Origin: Desulfurococcus sp038881575
GTDB taxonomy: Archaea > Thermoproteota > Thermoprotei_A > Sulfolobales > Desulfurococcaceae
Length of the DNA stretch: 64,000 nucleotides
Assembly (NCBI RefSeq): GCF_038881575.1
Contig: NZ_JAVZPN010000001.1
Coordinates: 271,749-335,748 of the forward strand
Reading direction: 5' to 3'
Shown here: one piece after another, positions 1 through 8,433 of the stretch
Numbering within the stretch: position 1 is the first letter of the stretch
Layout: each line of letters opens with the position of its first letter
Made by a program: the position numbers and the translations under genes
The notes under the pieces: generated by a model
What the model saw: the letters and a program-made list of their open reading frames with translations, nothing else
The model's database searches: none
What the model was told of the DNA's origin: nothing

Positions 1-21
1 CAGGGCTTTCAGTTGTAACAT
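1..21 (-). repeat. partial palindromic IS605-like end, cut by window edge
   Basis: Read on the minus strand this ends with TTACAACTGAAAGCCC, the same left flank that precedes the GC-rich palindrome at 1303-1345 on the plus strand. The palindrome itself would lie outside the window. Together the two copies form an inverted pair around the vapBC region. Confidence 0.5.
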
Positions 22-53
22 GCTTTATAGGTAGCGTTGCATCAGCCACATTA

Positions 54-200
54 TCACTCATCTGGTACTGTGACACGCACTATCGCCTCCTTTCTATGCA
101 GGTGCTGTATCTTCGAGCTGAGCTCCTTCGGAATGTATATACACAACAATCCATGGCTTGTCTTCGAAACCCTAGCGTGAAACACGTACTCCTCAGGCAT
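54..200 (-). CDS. small AbrB/SpoVT-like protein (putative antitoxin or regulator)
   Basis: This gene encodes 48 residues. The frame is open much further upstream, but an ATG at 198-200 is preceded by GGAGGCG at a good SD distance, so the short form is chosen. The sequence pattern (basic strand, then IPKEL, a helix, LHRKE and a final hydrophobic strand IVRVTV) resembles the swapped-hairpin AbrB/MazE fold found in archaeal antitoxins. No partner toxin overlaps it, although vapBC lies about 240 bp away on the same strand. The call rests on residue pattern only. A decayed relative may exist at 27305-27451. Confidence 0.5.
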   Translation of the reverse strand: MPEEYVFHARVSKTSHGLLCIYIPKELSSKIQHLHRKEAIVRVTVPDE

Positions 201-261
201 GGCAACACGCCTCCACGAGTAATTACTACAGAAAAACTTGTAAATACTTCTGTAAATTACA

Positions 262-460
262 ATAACGAAATAGGGATGAACTCGGTGAGCAATGCGAGGG
301 GATGGAAGCCGCTCAATGAAGCCCCGTGCCCGCCCGAGGGAGGCAGGCTCCCGAAGAGCGGGCACAGAAGCCGGGCAAGGGGTGATGAGGCGAGCAACGA
401 AATCAACCATCATGAACCACTATGAAACCAGAACCCCTACACTAGGTAGAGGGGGTGATT
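262..460 (+). other. GC-rich structured segment; tnpB 3' tail or non-coding RNA
   Basis: The segment is clearly richer in G and C than its surroundings and foldable. GTGCCCGC (about 328-335) pairs perfectly with GCGGGCAC further on, enclosing a GGGAG/CTCCC inner stem, and a CCCCTAC/GTAGAGGGG stem follows at about 435-457. The plus frames are open but repetitive in Arg, Gly and Pro and have no convincing start. That is the look of the tnpB 3' end and right end of IS605-type elements, which encode omega RNA. An independent small RNA is the alternative. The vapC 3' end overlaps the last part. Confidence 0.35.
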
Positions 461-849
461 GTTTTTACTCCAAGTGCTTGGGCTGCTTTAGCTTGTTTTT
501 CGTCTAGTGTAGCTAGTGGTAGCTTCCTCTCCATGGCTACTGCAATGTATAGGGCGTCATACACCGTCACACCTGTTTTAAGAGCTATTTCGAACGCTTT
601 CGGCAAATACTTGATCTCGGGTTCAACATCTATGTTGACTCCCACCATTGATAGCAGTATTTTCATGAGCTGAGTTGCTACATCAATGCTCATGGTTTTC
701 CTGACTACGGCATCTTTCCACACAGCATTCAACACCTCCTTCAACGCTAAGTCAATAGTCACGCACAACTTCAGGTACTCGGCAAGCCTTTCCCAGCCGG
801 GCTCCCTGCGAATGAAGGCTGCTAGCAGGGATGCATCAACGACTATCAC
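442..849 (-). CDS. vapC: PIN-domain RNase toxin, VapC family
   Basis: This 135-residue protein has PIN-domain architecture. D5 lies in the N-terminal VVDAS motif, E38 in the second helix, D98 in VYDALYIA and D116 in ATLDEK, which are the four acidic positions that bind metal in VapC endoribonucleases. It starts with GTG at 849 and overlaps the upstream antitoxin gene by 14 bases, as expected of a translationally coupled toxin-antitoxin operon. VapC toxins cleave tRNA or rRNA when released from VapB; the target here cannot be read from sequence. All catalytic residues are present, so the gene looks intact. Confidence 0.85.
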   Translation of the reverse strand: MIVVDASLLAAFIRREPGWERLAEYLKLCVTIDLALKEVLNAVWKDAVVRKTMSIDVATQLMKILLSMVGVNIDVEPEIKYLPKAFEIALKTGVTVYDALYIAVAMERKLPLATLDEKQAKAAQALGVKTITPST

Positions 850-1066
850 GGTCCTCCCTCACAGAAGTAACCGAGGATCCCCTGGGAGACTCTAGTGGTA
901 CTTGTGAAAGCGTCTTGACTATATTCTTGATGTTTTCCTCGGCCTCAAGCATCCTCAACCTGCTCTCGATAAACCTCCTCACCTCCTCGGCCCAGTTCAC
1001 CCGATCCCTGTACTTATCCATCTTCTCCCTGATCTCTCTCCTAAGCTTCACACTGAAAACACTCAC
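836..1066 (-). CDS. vapB: VapB-type antitoxin, ribbon-helix-helix-like
   Basis: This 76-residue protein lies directly upstream of and overlapping vapC. The first 40 residues (strand FSVKLRREI, then charged helices with WAEEVRRFIESRL) match the short RHH/CopG-like antitoxins paired with PIN toxins in crenarchaea. The C-terminal half is polar and probably unfolded until it wraps the toxin. GTG at 1064-1066 has a GGTGG SD about 6 bases upstream. A 15-bp dyad near the promoter (1090-1104) would suit autorepression by VapB or VapBC. The family call is by size, pattern and position. Confidence 0.7.
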   Translation of the reverse strand: MSVFSVKLRREIREKMDKYRDRVNWAEEVRRFIESRLRMLEAEENIKNIVKTLSQVPLESPRGSSVTSVREDRDSR

Positions 1067-1089
1067 TACTCAACCACCACAGTTTATAT

Positions 1090-1112
1090 ATTGGTAAACC
1101 CAATATTTAAAC
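1090..1112 (-). promoter_or_regulatory. vapBC promoter with candidate operator dyad
   Basis: On the minus strand TGTTTAAATATTGGG contains a TATA-like TTTAAATA at about 1104-1111. Immediately downstream ATTGG-5-CCAAT (1090-1104) forms a perfect 5-bp inverted repeat between TATA box and start codon. That is where an autoregulating antitoxin would bind. Binding is inferred. Confidence 0.4.
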
Positions 1113-1302
1113 ATATGATAAACCTTAATGGTCTACCAGCTCTAAAACCCGATGTCCCGCCCACTCGCTGAATAAACATGATATGCTGAAGAATCAAAGC
1201 CATGTTAGCGAAACACATGGATAAGCTATTTCTCTCCAGATGCATTGATCAACTCATATATAGCGGTTAAAACGAACACCCAGGGAGTCCCACCTTGCCC
1301 GC

Positions 1303-1345
1303 AATTACAACTGAAAGCCCCGCCTTTTAGGGCGGGGAGGAGGTC
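1303..1345 (+). repeat. solo IS605-like palindromic end
   Basis: TTACAACTGAAAGC is followed by a 7-bp stem CCCCGCC (1318-1324), loop TTTTAG and GGCGGGG (1331-1337), then AGGAGGTCAG. The same layout recurs at 20191-20232 and 27452-27498, and its right half matches the tnpB 3' tails in this window. The 1067-1559 gap otherwise holds only the vapBC promoter and, at about 1500-1520, a poly-A/T-rich promoter-like stretch before the next gene. Confidence 0.6.
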
Positions 1346-1559
1346 AGTGGAGGCGTTGAAGCCGTGGTGTCAGAGACCCGAGAATAGTGAATAGCGTGTA
1401 CCACTCATATTACAGAAATACTACGAGAGAAAGATGCCCATAGGAGAAACCGAGTAATGCGTATATAACTCTGTGAAGTGTATTGTGTTAAGTGATTTTC
1501 AAAAAAAAAAGATTTTTAATTCATTCACTGTTATTGTCTCGTTAGGTGGTTGCTGAATC

Positions 1560-3491
1560 ATGGATCTTTACCACCTGGGTCGCTACAGGTTTTTGCTTTC
1601 TGCTTCATCTGTCGCGCTCTTCCTGCTATTCTATGTAATTATAGCCATAGTGGACCCCGTGGGCACCGTGAGGCGCGAACTGGTCGACTACGCTTTCTGG
1701 CTGTTGTTCATTCTCTCTTTCACAGCTGGTTTCCTAGATGTCTGGACTTATTGGAGGATGCTCCCGGTCTTCTCAACGTACCTCGTTTCATTGATGGGGC
1801 TTATCCTGCTGGCCGTGGGCAGGCTTGGGTCTGTGATATATAGTCTTTACCTATCGGGCCTTTCCATTCAGCCCATTGGAGGAAGCCTCATAGATCCCGC
1901 ATCTATCTACTTGGTATCATATACTACCGTGCCCGGGGCTTACCTCGTCTTCGTCGCGACGACCTGGCATGCTCTCAGAGGCCCAAGGGTTTTCAGCGCA
2001 TCGCCAACCCTTAGCGAGATCGTTGATGATGCCACCGGGAGGCTGGCCAGAGTGCCTACCACGCTTCTCTACCTCGTCGCTTTTCTCACTGGCTTTCTCA
2101 TTAGGGCCTACCCGGAGACAAGGTACAGCCTTCCTATTGGCTGGGATACTCTCGAGCATGTCGCGAACTCCCTAGACTTCGCCCAAGACCCGCATATAGT
2201 TACAACGTATATTTGGCTCGGCTGGCCCAGGAACCTGCCGCCTCTACTCACATGGATCTCAGGCCTCTTCGCAATGTTCTCGAACCCGTTTCTATTCTAC
2301 AAGCTCTACCCACCCATAGTATTCGGGTTATCAACCCTCGTGGCATGTGCGATAGCCTACAGTATCTCCAAGTCGAGGCTAGCAGGCATCCTGGCAGCGC
2401 TCGCGGTAGCCTTTAACCCGTGGATACTTGGGCAAAGCCAGCAGTGGCAAAGACATATGCTCGGCCTCTCACTCCTACTATTCTACTTATACCTAGACCA
2501 AGCGGGAAAGAGCCGGGGCTCTAAGACGGCTGTCTTAACGCTTCTCGCCCTCAGCTATGAGCCTGGAGCAGTTATTGCGCTAGCAATATCCGTGCTAGAG
2601 GCTACTTGGACGAGAGATAAGAAGTTCGCGATACCAGCTATTATCTCGTCGATAATGCTCCTCTACTATATACGTTTTCCAATAAATCCTCCTGTATCCA
2701 TTACTCCCAAAGGCATCAGCGTCGCCGGCGGGGTCAGCTACCCAATGTGGGACACGCTCCGCTACACGATAACGTGTTTCCTCCTATTATCCCCATCCAT
2801 AGTCATATACAGAATATGGGAAGAGACCGGGAGAGCCGTCAAGGCGACTATAGTGATCCTCCTAATAGTGTTTCTAACACCGGTGGTCTCAACGATCGGC
2901 GTCGTCGATCAGCATAGATGGTACCTAATGCTGCTATCAATCCTAACACCATACACAATACTAGCCCTTACAAAAATAAGTAAGAGATTCGCCACAGTGA
3001 TAATACTCCTCCTAGCACTCATCGGGTCCGCCTACCCTCTCACACCACAAGGCCACTACTACTTCAATATATGGGCCTCAGTATCGACGCCATACGCATA
3101 CGGTTACCCGTGGAGCTTAACACCAGCAATTGGAAATATTTCAGAAATCGAGCTTGCCGCAGAGATTGTAGAACCATATAGGCTTACGACAACCCTGGTT
3201 CCATTCGACCTCTATCCAGCACTACACATATTCATAAGAAACCCATCAAATATCATAATATTGCAACAAGTCAGCATCTTTCCAGTCGTAGACATAATGA
3301 AAAAACTTGGAATACAAAAAGCCATAGCTGTAACATACACCAACATGACAAAAGAGCTGGAAGAACTGATAAAATCAAACTCCACGACAGCAAGCCAGAT
3401 CAAGCTGGAAAAGCTTAGAGAAGACGGCATCAACATATACGTAGTTGAACTAGAAAATTCAACAATAGCAACACCCGTCCCTCAAACATAG
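1560..3491 (+). CDS. multi-pass membrane protein, GT-C glycosyltransferase-like
   Basis: The 643-residue product has roughly a dozen hydrophobic segments, the first near residues 10-30, and a soluble C-terminal part from about residue 500. After a hydrophobic stretch at 168-182 comes a loop with GWDTLEH (194-200), an acidic-aromatic motif placed like the catalytic first-loop acid of GT-C transferases (PMT/ArnT/AglB type). That fits a lipid-linked sugar donor enzyme on the outer face of the membrane, and the neighbours are glycan genes. ATG at 1560 follows GGTGG. No specific family is recognised, so the GT-C assignment is an inference; a polymerase or flippase-like role is possible. Confidence 0.5.
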   Translation: MDLYHLGRYRFLLSASSVALFLLFYVIIAIVDPVGTVRRELVDYAFWLLFILSFTAGFLDVWTYWRMLPVFSTYLVSLMGLILLAVGRLGSVIYSLYLSGLSIQPIGGSLIDPASIYLVSYTTVPGAYLVFVATTWHALRGPRVFSASPTLSEIVDDATGRLARVPTTLLYLVAFLTGFLIRAYPETRYSLPIGWDTLEHVANSLDFAQDPHIVTTYIWLGWPRNLPPLLTWISGLFAMFSNPFLFYKLYPPIVFGLSTLVACAIAYSISKSRLAGILAALAVAFNPWILGQSQQWQRHMLGLSLLLFYLYLDQAGKSRGSKTAVLTLLALSYEPGAVIALAISVLEATWTRDKKFAIPAIISSIMLLYYIRFPINPPVSITPKGISVAGGVSYPMWDTLRYTITCFLLLSPSIVIYRIWEETGRAVKATIVILLIVFLTPVVSTIGVVDQHRWYLMLLSILTPYTILALTKISKRFATVIILLLALIGSAYPLTPQGHYYFNIWASVSTPYAYGYPWSLTPAIGNISEIELAAEIVEPYRLTTTLVPFDLYPALHIFIRNPSNIIILQQVSIFPVVDIMKKLGIQKAIAVTYTNMTKELEELIKSNSTTASQIKLEKLREDGINIYVVELENSTIATPVPQT

Positions 3492-3509
3492 CGACAATAA
3501 TGGTTAAGT

Positions 3510-4301
3510 GTGGTAGCAAGACATATAAACTTCGTCCAAGTCTTTATAAGTAGCAATTATTATAGAGACAGAACTACTGCTAGCCTCGAATACTTTAAGG
3601 CGCTTAGCTTTAGATTTACAGATGCACCTATTAAAAAATTGTTCCACCTTGCTTCATGGAGTTTGATTATATGGGAAGAAGCATTAGATTCCTTGATCCA
3701 TCACCATTTCTATAAGATATTCTCTTCGAGAACTTCTATGGAGGAGTATACGATGACCTGGATGTCAGGGACAACGTGGCCGTATATGTTGGAGTTGGCA
3801 TCGGAGATATCAAGATTATCTCTATTAAGAAGCACTAACAGAGTTATCGAGCTAGAGCCTTATCACAAGCCCTCCGACCTGGCTCGCACCAATATTAGAG
3901 TCAATGGTTTCGAGGATAGAGTTAAGCTTCTGAACGTAGCTCTAGCCACTAGCAACGGGTACACTCACGCCCCCGGGAAGGAGATTCGCGAATACGCCCT
4001 CTTCAGGCCGGTATCGCGGGGCAAATCAATAAAAACCATTGCTCCCAGATCTATTATCGAGGGCTATAACATAGTGAATGGAGTGCTCAAAATGAATTGC
4101 GAAGGATGCAAGTACCAGGTATTCAACCACACGGATGGAGATACCCTGAAGGTCTTCAAACAAGTAGTTATCGAATACCATGATGGAGCGAGGCCTATAG
4201 CTGGTTTACTGAAGGATTTACGCTACGATGTAATCGCGAAGCCCATTAGGAGCACCAGTATACTCCTGGAGAAGCAGGGCTACACAGCGGCAAAACTCTG
4301 A
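3510..4301 (+). pseudogene. FkbM-family methyltransferase, probably frameshifted
   Basis: The C-terminal two thirds read as an FkbM-type SAM-dependent methyltransferase: RVIELEPY, a conserved asparagine-rich stretch, LKMNCEGCKYQVF and VVIEYHDG. The glycine motif that binds SAM should lie about 20 residues before RVIELEP, but in the open frame that stretch is unlike the family. The expected sequence (VAVYVGVGIGD) is read in another frame at 3776-3811, followed there by a stop at 3836 and preceded by a stop at 3713. Two or more frameshifts therefore separate the pieces. Either the gene is dead or a truncated product is made. It lies 22 bases before the GT2 gene at 4324 and would have modified a sugar. 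Confidence 0.6.
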
Positions 4302-4323
4302 AGCCGGAGAAAGTGATTGTGCT

Positions 4324-5385
4324 ATGTGGCCAAGGATCTCTATAATCTGGCTCAACTACAACTCGGGAAGGATAATCGAACTGGTTCTCAAGTCTCTTGA
4401 AGCAGTTGCGAGCCTGGACTATCCGAGTGATAGGTACGAGCTCATAGTGGTGGACAACGGGTCTACCGACGGCAGCTTTGAGGCCGTGAGAGATTATCTC
4501 GAGAAGAAGGGTGGCTTGAGGAAAAAAGTGGTCAGGCTTGAGAAGAACCTGGGTTTCACCGGTGGCAACAACATCGGGTTTAGAGCGAGGGATAGAGACT
4601 CCGAGTACGTCGTGCTATTGAACAATGACGCTATCCCGTTCCAGGACAGCCTCAAGGCCATGGTCGAGCACATGGAGCAGTTCAACTACGCAGCCCTACA
4701 GGGAGTTATCCTGAAGTATGGAGCTAAGAACATTATTGATACAGCCGGCGACTTTCACGACGAGTTCTTCAACAGTATACCGGTCGGACAAGGTAAACCA
4801 TATCCCTGGATCATTAGAAAACCCTTCTACATAACCTACGCGGATGGCTCATACTCCATATACAGGGTAGACGCTGTTAGAAGATGCGTTGGCGAGAGGC
4901 TCTTCATAGACGAGAGCTTCGCCTACGGAGACGACAACTACCTGGGGTTAATGTTCTGGAACTGCGGCTACAGAATAGTTACTATACCGGTTGCTACAGC
5001 CGAACACTACAGGTCGGGGACATTCGGTAAAATACACGGCATCCAGTGGTATCTCTCAGTGAGAAATGAAATAGCCCTCAACGTAGTTGCAAACTCGAGG
5101 TTCAAAAGCCTAGTTAATCTATATGCTCTAAAAGGCTTCATAACACCAACTGTAGCGAAGGGAGGGCTGTGGAGCCTGCACCTCCAAGCAGTACGCGACG
5201 GGTTAAGATATGGCAGGAAGCTGAGGAGAAAAATTGGGCCCATAGACATCTACAAGGCACCACTGGTAGATCTAAGCGTGGGTGAGGCATTAAGCCTCCT
5301 TCTTATGCCTCGAAGAGTCTACGCGAAGACCATGGAAGGTAAACTGGGAAGAATTATTGAGAAGTACCAAGCACCATCTAGTTAA
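4324..5385 (+). CDS. glycosyltransferase family 2 (GT-A fold)
   Basis: The 353-residue enzyme shows the GT2 signature: ISIIWLNYNS at the first strand, VVDNGSTDGS (42-51), NLGFTGGNN (75-83) and the DxD-equivalent LLNNDAIP (98-105) that holds the metal and nucleotide sugar. It resembles rhamnosyltransferase-like GT2 proteins, which fits the adjacent dTDP-rhamnose genes, but the acceptor cannot be predicted. The C-terminal 100 residues have no membrane anchor. It is probably transcribed with the following rfb genes or just before them. Two broken relatives, one in each orientation, lie at 9022-9092 and 9375-9972. Confidence 0.85.
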   Translation: MWPRISIIWLNYNSGRIIELVLKSLEAVASLDYPSDRYELIVVDNGSTDGSFEAVRDYLEKKGGLRKKVVRLEKNLGFTGGNNIGFRARDRDSEYVVLLNNDAIPFQDSLKAMVEHMEQFNYAALQGVILKYGAKNIIDTAGDFHDEFFNSIPVGQGKPYPWIIRKPFYITYADGSYSIYRVDAVRRCVGERLFIDESFAYGDDNYLGLMFWNCGYRIVTIPVATAEHYRSGTFGKIHGIQWYLSVRNEIALNVVANSRFKSLVNLYALKGFITPTVAKGGLWSLHLQAVRDGLRYGRKLRRKIGPIDIYKAPLVDLSVGEALSLLLMPRRVYAKTMEGKLGRIIEKYQAPSS

Positions 5386-5454
5386 ACCGATGCCCACTCG
5401 GGTAATATTTTTATGCTCGGAGCCCAGCATCTATCCTTAGGAGGAGGTGTTTTA

Positions 5455-6519
5455 GTGAAGGGGCTTATCCTTGCTGCCGGCGAGGGCTCTAGGCTCAGGC
5501 CTTTTACGTTCTCTAGGCCTAAGCACTTGATCCCTATTCTAGGCAAGCCTATGATACAGTATAGCCTCGAAGACCTCGTCTCCTCTGGTGTTAAAGATAT
5601 CGGCGTCGTCGTAGGCTACTTTGGCGACATGATCAGGGAGTTCCTAGGGGATGGCTCTGGTTTCGAGGCCAAGGTAACCTATATCCACCAGGAGAAGAGG
5701 CTCGGAATAGCCCACGCTATCCACAGAGGGATTGAGGAGGGATTCCTGGACAGAGAGTTCATCGTCTATCTGGGCGACAACATCCTCAGCGACAGGGTGA
5801 GGAAATACGTTGAGCACTGGCTTGAGAACGGTAGCGATGCCCACATCCTCCTAGCCAAGGTACCCGACCCAAGGCTTTTCGGCGTAGCAGTACTGAGGGA
5901 TGGAATAGTTGTCAAGCTCGTTGAGAAGCCTAAGGAGCCCGTGTCAGACCTCGCCGTGGTAGGCGTCTACATGTTTAGAGACCCAGAGCTTGTAGCCAGG
6001 GCTTTCAAGAGCCTCAAGCCATCATGGAGAGGCGAATACGAGGTCACAGAGCTGATACAGTGGTTTATAGACAACGGGTTTAAAGTCACATACTCTACAG
6101 TAGACGGCTGGTGGAAGGATGTAGGAACCTACGAGGGCCTGCTGGACGCTGTCTACCTATTGCTAGACAGAGCCGAGCCAAGAGTTGAGGGCGAGGTTGA
6201 AGGCGAAGTCAGGGGGCGTGTGATAGTTGAGAAAGATGCTGTAGTCAAAGGGGTTGTACACGGCCCAGCATACATAGGCCGGGGAGCTATAGTTGAAAGG
6301 AACGCTACCGTAGAGCATTACGTGTCGATAGAGCACAACTCGAAGATTACCTCGGGTAGTGTATCCAGGTCTATCATCCTCGACAACAGTACGCTAGACT
6401 TGAATAAAGCTAGACTCGTAGACAGTGTTATTGGATCTAGGAGCCAGGTGAAATGCTCTAGGGAGGCCTACGGCGACATCAAGCTTATTGTCTCAGACTA
6501 CAGTACCATAATACTCTAG
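5455..6519 (+). CDS. rfbA: glucose-1-phosphate thymidylyltransferase, long archaeal form
   Basis: It makes dTDP-glucose from dTTP and glucose-1-phosphate, the first step to dTDP-rhamnose. The N-terminus carries the nucleotidyltransferase motif LAAGEGSRLRPFT (6-18) and PKHLIPILGKP, with LGDN near residue 105 as the metal site. From about residue 245 the chain changes to short hexapeptide-like repeats typical of a left-handed beta helix, as in the long RfbA/GlmU-like archaeal enzymes. An upstream ATG at 5413 is open, but GGAGGAGGTG at 5440-5449 points to GTG at 5455. An AT-rich TATA-like box lies at 5403-5412. It starts the operon rfbA-rfbB-rfbD-rfbC. Confidence 0.88.
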   Translation: MKGLILAAGEGSRLRPFTFSRPKHLIPILGKPMIQYSLEDLVSSGVKDIGVVVGYFGDMIREFLGDGSGFEAKVTYIHQEKRLGIAHAIHRGIEEGFLDREFIVYLGDNILSDRVRKYVEHWLENGSDAHILLAKVPDPRLFGVAVLRDGIVVKLVEKPKEPVSDLAVVGVYMFRDPELVARAFKSLKPSWRGEYEVTELIQWFIDNGFKVTYSTVDGWWKDVGTYEGLLDAVYLLLDRAEPRVEGEVEGEVRGRVIVEKDAVVKGVVHGPAYIGRGAIVERNATVEHYVSIEHNSKITSGSVSRSIILDNSTLDLNKARLVDSVIGSRSQVKCSREAYGDIKLIVSDYSTIIL

Positions 6520-6529
6520 GGTGGGCTAG

Positions 6530-7522
6530 TTGAGGCTCCTGGTGACAGGTGGGGCAGGCTTCATAGGTAGCAACTTCGTCAGATACGTGGTTGAAAAACT
6601 AGGCTGGAATATCCTGGTCTACGATAAATTATCCTACGCTGGGAGGCTCGAGAACCTCCAAGGGGTGTTAGACAAGATCCTCTTTATCCGGGGCGATATA
6701 GCTGATGAAGAATCGTTTAAGAAGGCTGTGGAGGAGTTCCAGCCCGACGCTATAGTAAACTTCGCGGCGGAGACTCACGTTGATAGATCTATCAACGAGC
6801 CCGCGCCCTTCATATGGACGAACATACTCGGGGTTTTCACGATCCTCGAGGTCTTGAGGTCTCTAAAGCATGACATCTTACTCCTCCACATGTCTACAGA
6901 CGAGGTCTACGGGGATCTATGGGGTACAGACAGATATGCTTCGGAGGATGACCCCTTGAATCCCTCTAGCCCCTACTCGGCTTCAAAAGCATCCGGAGAC
7001 CTCTTGATCAAAGCCTACGGGAGAACATATGGGATTAGGTATAGGATTATGAGACCATCCAACAACTATGGCCCCTACCAGCATCCCGAGAAGCTTATCC
7101 CTAGGAGCATCATCAGGCTAATCCATGGCAAGCCTCCTGTGTTATACGGTGAGGGCTCCCAGGTTAGAGACTGGCTCCACGTGGAGGATACTGCTAGAGC
7201 CATCCTCACGGTGCTCGAGAAGGGCTCTGACTACGAGGTCTACAATATCTGTGGGGGCATGTTTGCAACCGTGAGAGAGGTCGTAGTCAAAGTTTTAAAG
7301 GCCATGGAGAAGCCCGAGGACTACATCATCTACGGGAAGCCGAGGCCGGGAGAGGACAGGAGGTATGCTATGAAGTGCAATAAGATCAGGGAGCTCGGCT
7401 GGAGGCCCCTGATACAACTAGACCAGGGTCTGGAGTCTACTGTCAAATGGTATCTCGAGAACGAGTGGTGGTGGAAGGGACTAGTTGACGAGAGATACGT
7501 GTTAGCCGATGCCCCGTGGTGA
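6530..7522 (+). CDS. rfbB: dTDP-glucose 4,6-dehydratase
   Basis: This short-chain dehydrogenase converts dTDP-glucose to the 4-keto-6-deoxy sugar. The NAD-binding TGGAGFIGSN is at 6-15, the catalytic STDEVYG at 122-128, and Tyr149/Lys153 form the YxxxK pair. RPSNNYGPYQHPEKLIP further on is typical of RfbB. Length (330) is normal. The gene begins with TTG after GGGTGGG, 10 bases after rfbA, and its stop lies 4 bases before the chosen rfbD start, so the operon is tight. Confidence 0.92.
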   Translation: MRLLVTGGAGFIGSNFVRYVVEKLGWNILVYDKLSYAGRLENLQGVLDKILFIRGDIADEESFKKAVEEFQPDAIVNFAAETHVDRSINEPAPFIWTNILGVFTILEVLRSLKHDILLLHMSTDEVYGDLWGTDRYASEDDPLNPSSPYSASKASGDLLIKAYGRTYGIRYRIMRPSNNYGPYQHPEKLIPRSIIRLIHGKPPVLYGEGSQVRDWLHVEDTARAILTVLEKGSDYEVYNICGGMFATVREVVVKVLKAMEKPEDYIIYGKPRPGEDRRYAMKCNKIRELGWRPLIQLDQGLESTVKWYLENEWWWKGLVDERYVLADAPW

Positions 7523-7526
7523 AATC

Positions 7527-8429
7527 ATGAGGGTCCTTGTCACGGGCGGTACAGGGCTCCTGGGATACAATCTAGTCAAAGTATTGAGTCCCCTAGGCTA
7601 TGATATCTATGCAACCCACCACGGGCATAAGCCACCTCAAGCTGATGAGGTTAAATGGCTCAAGTTGAATCTTGAAGAACCCGAAACCATAATAGATGCG
7701 TTGAACACGGTTAAACCCAACGTTATTATCCATACAGCCGCTTACACCGATGTAGACGGGTGCGAGGTATACAAGGAGAGAGCTTTCACTGTAAACTATA
7801 TTGCTACGAGAGCAATGGCGAGACAAGCCGCTAAACACGACATCTTCCTAGTCTATATATCCACAGACTACGTCTTTGACGGCGAGAAGGGACTATACAA
7901 GGAGAACGATGCCCCAAATCCTGTCAACTACTATGGATTGACGAAGCTCCTCGGCGAGGCATCTGTGGCTTCAATACTTAGCGAGGAAGAAAGCCTCATA
8001 GTGAGGATTAGCGGCTTATACGGCTATAGCCCTACCGGGAAGAAGAATTTTGGTATCAATGCTTTAGAGAAGCTACTACATGGAGAAGAGGTTGTAGCAT
8101 TTGCTGATCAATATCTATCGCCTACATATGCATACTTCTTGTCAGAGAGAATAGCTAAAGCAATTGAAAAGGGAATTCACGGTGTTATCCATATTGCTGG
8201 ACAGAGGATGAGTAGACTAGAGTTTGCAGCATTACTAGCAAGAATTTTAGAAGCTGATGAGAAGCTTGTAAAACCTACAACGATAAAACAATTCAAATTT
8301 AATGCTAGAAGACCCAAAGACTCCAGCCTAGACACATCATATGCAAAAAGCATTGGTCTTGATATGCCTCCTCAGGAAGAATGCATTAAACATTTTGTTG
8401 ATACATATTTAAGAGAGGTTAAGAGGTGA
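7527..8429 (+). CDS. rfbD: dTDP-4-dehydrorhamnose reductase
   Basis: This enzyme reduces dTDP-4-keto-rhamnose to dTDP-rhamnose. TGGTGLLGYN binds the nucleotide cofactor, STDYVFDG (112-119) and the YYGLTK pair supply the catalytic residues. A start at 7509 is possible, but GTGGTGAA placed 4-11 bases before ATG 7527 supports the shorter 300-residue form. The last third of the gene is visibly richer in A and T than the first part and than rfbA/rfbB, and that trend continues into rfbC and the following relics. Confidence 0.9.
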   Translation: MRVLVTGGTGLLGYNLVKVLSPLGYDIYATHHGHKPPQADEVKWLKLNLEEPETIIDALNTVKPNVIIHTAAYTDVDGCEVYKERAFTVNYIATRAMARQAAKHDIFLVYISTDYVFDGEKGLYKENDAPNPVNYYGLTKLLGEASVASILSEEESLIVRISGLYGYSPTGKKNFGINALEKLLHGEEVVAFADQYLSPTYAYFLSERIAKAIEKGIHGVIHIAGQRMSRLEFAALLARILEADEKLVKPTTIKQFKFNARRPKDSSLDTSYAKSIGLDMPPQEECIKHFVDTYLREVKR

Positions 8430-8433
8430 GTAA

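Noticed and set aside
201..413. Upstream extension of the small AbrB-like gene to 413
   Set aside because: The extension is antisense to the structured segment, and a strong SD precedes the internal ATG at 198-200.
6181..6240. Repeated GAGGTTGAAGGCGAAGTC-like units that looked like a tandem repeat
   Set aside because: They encode the short beta-helix-leading stretch of RfbA (VEGEVEGEV) in frame and are explained by the protein.
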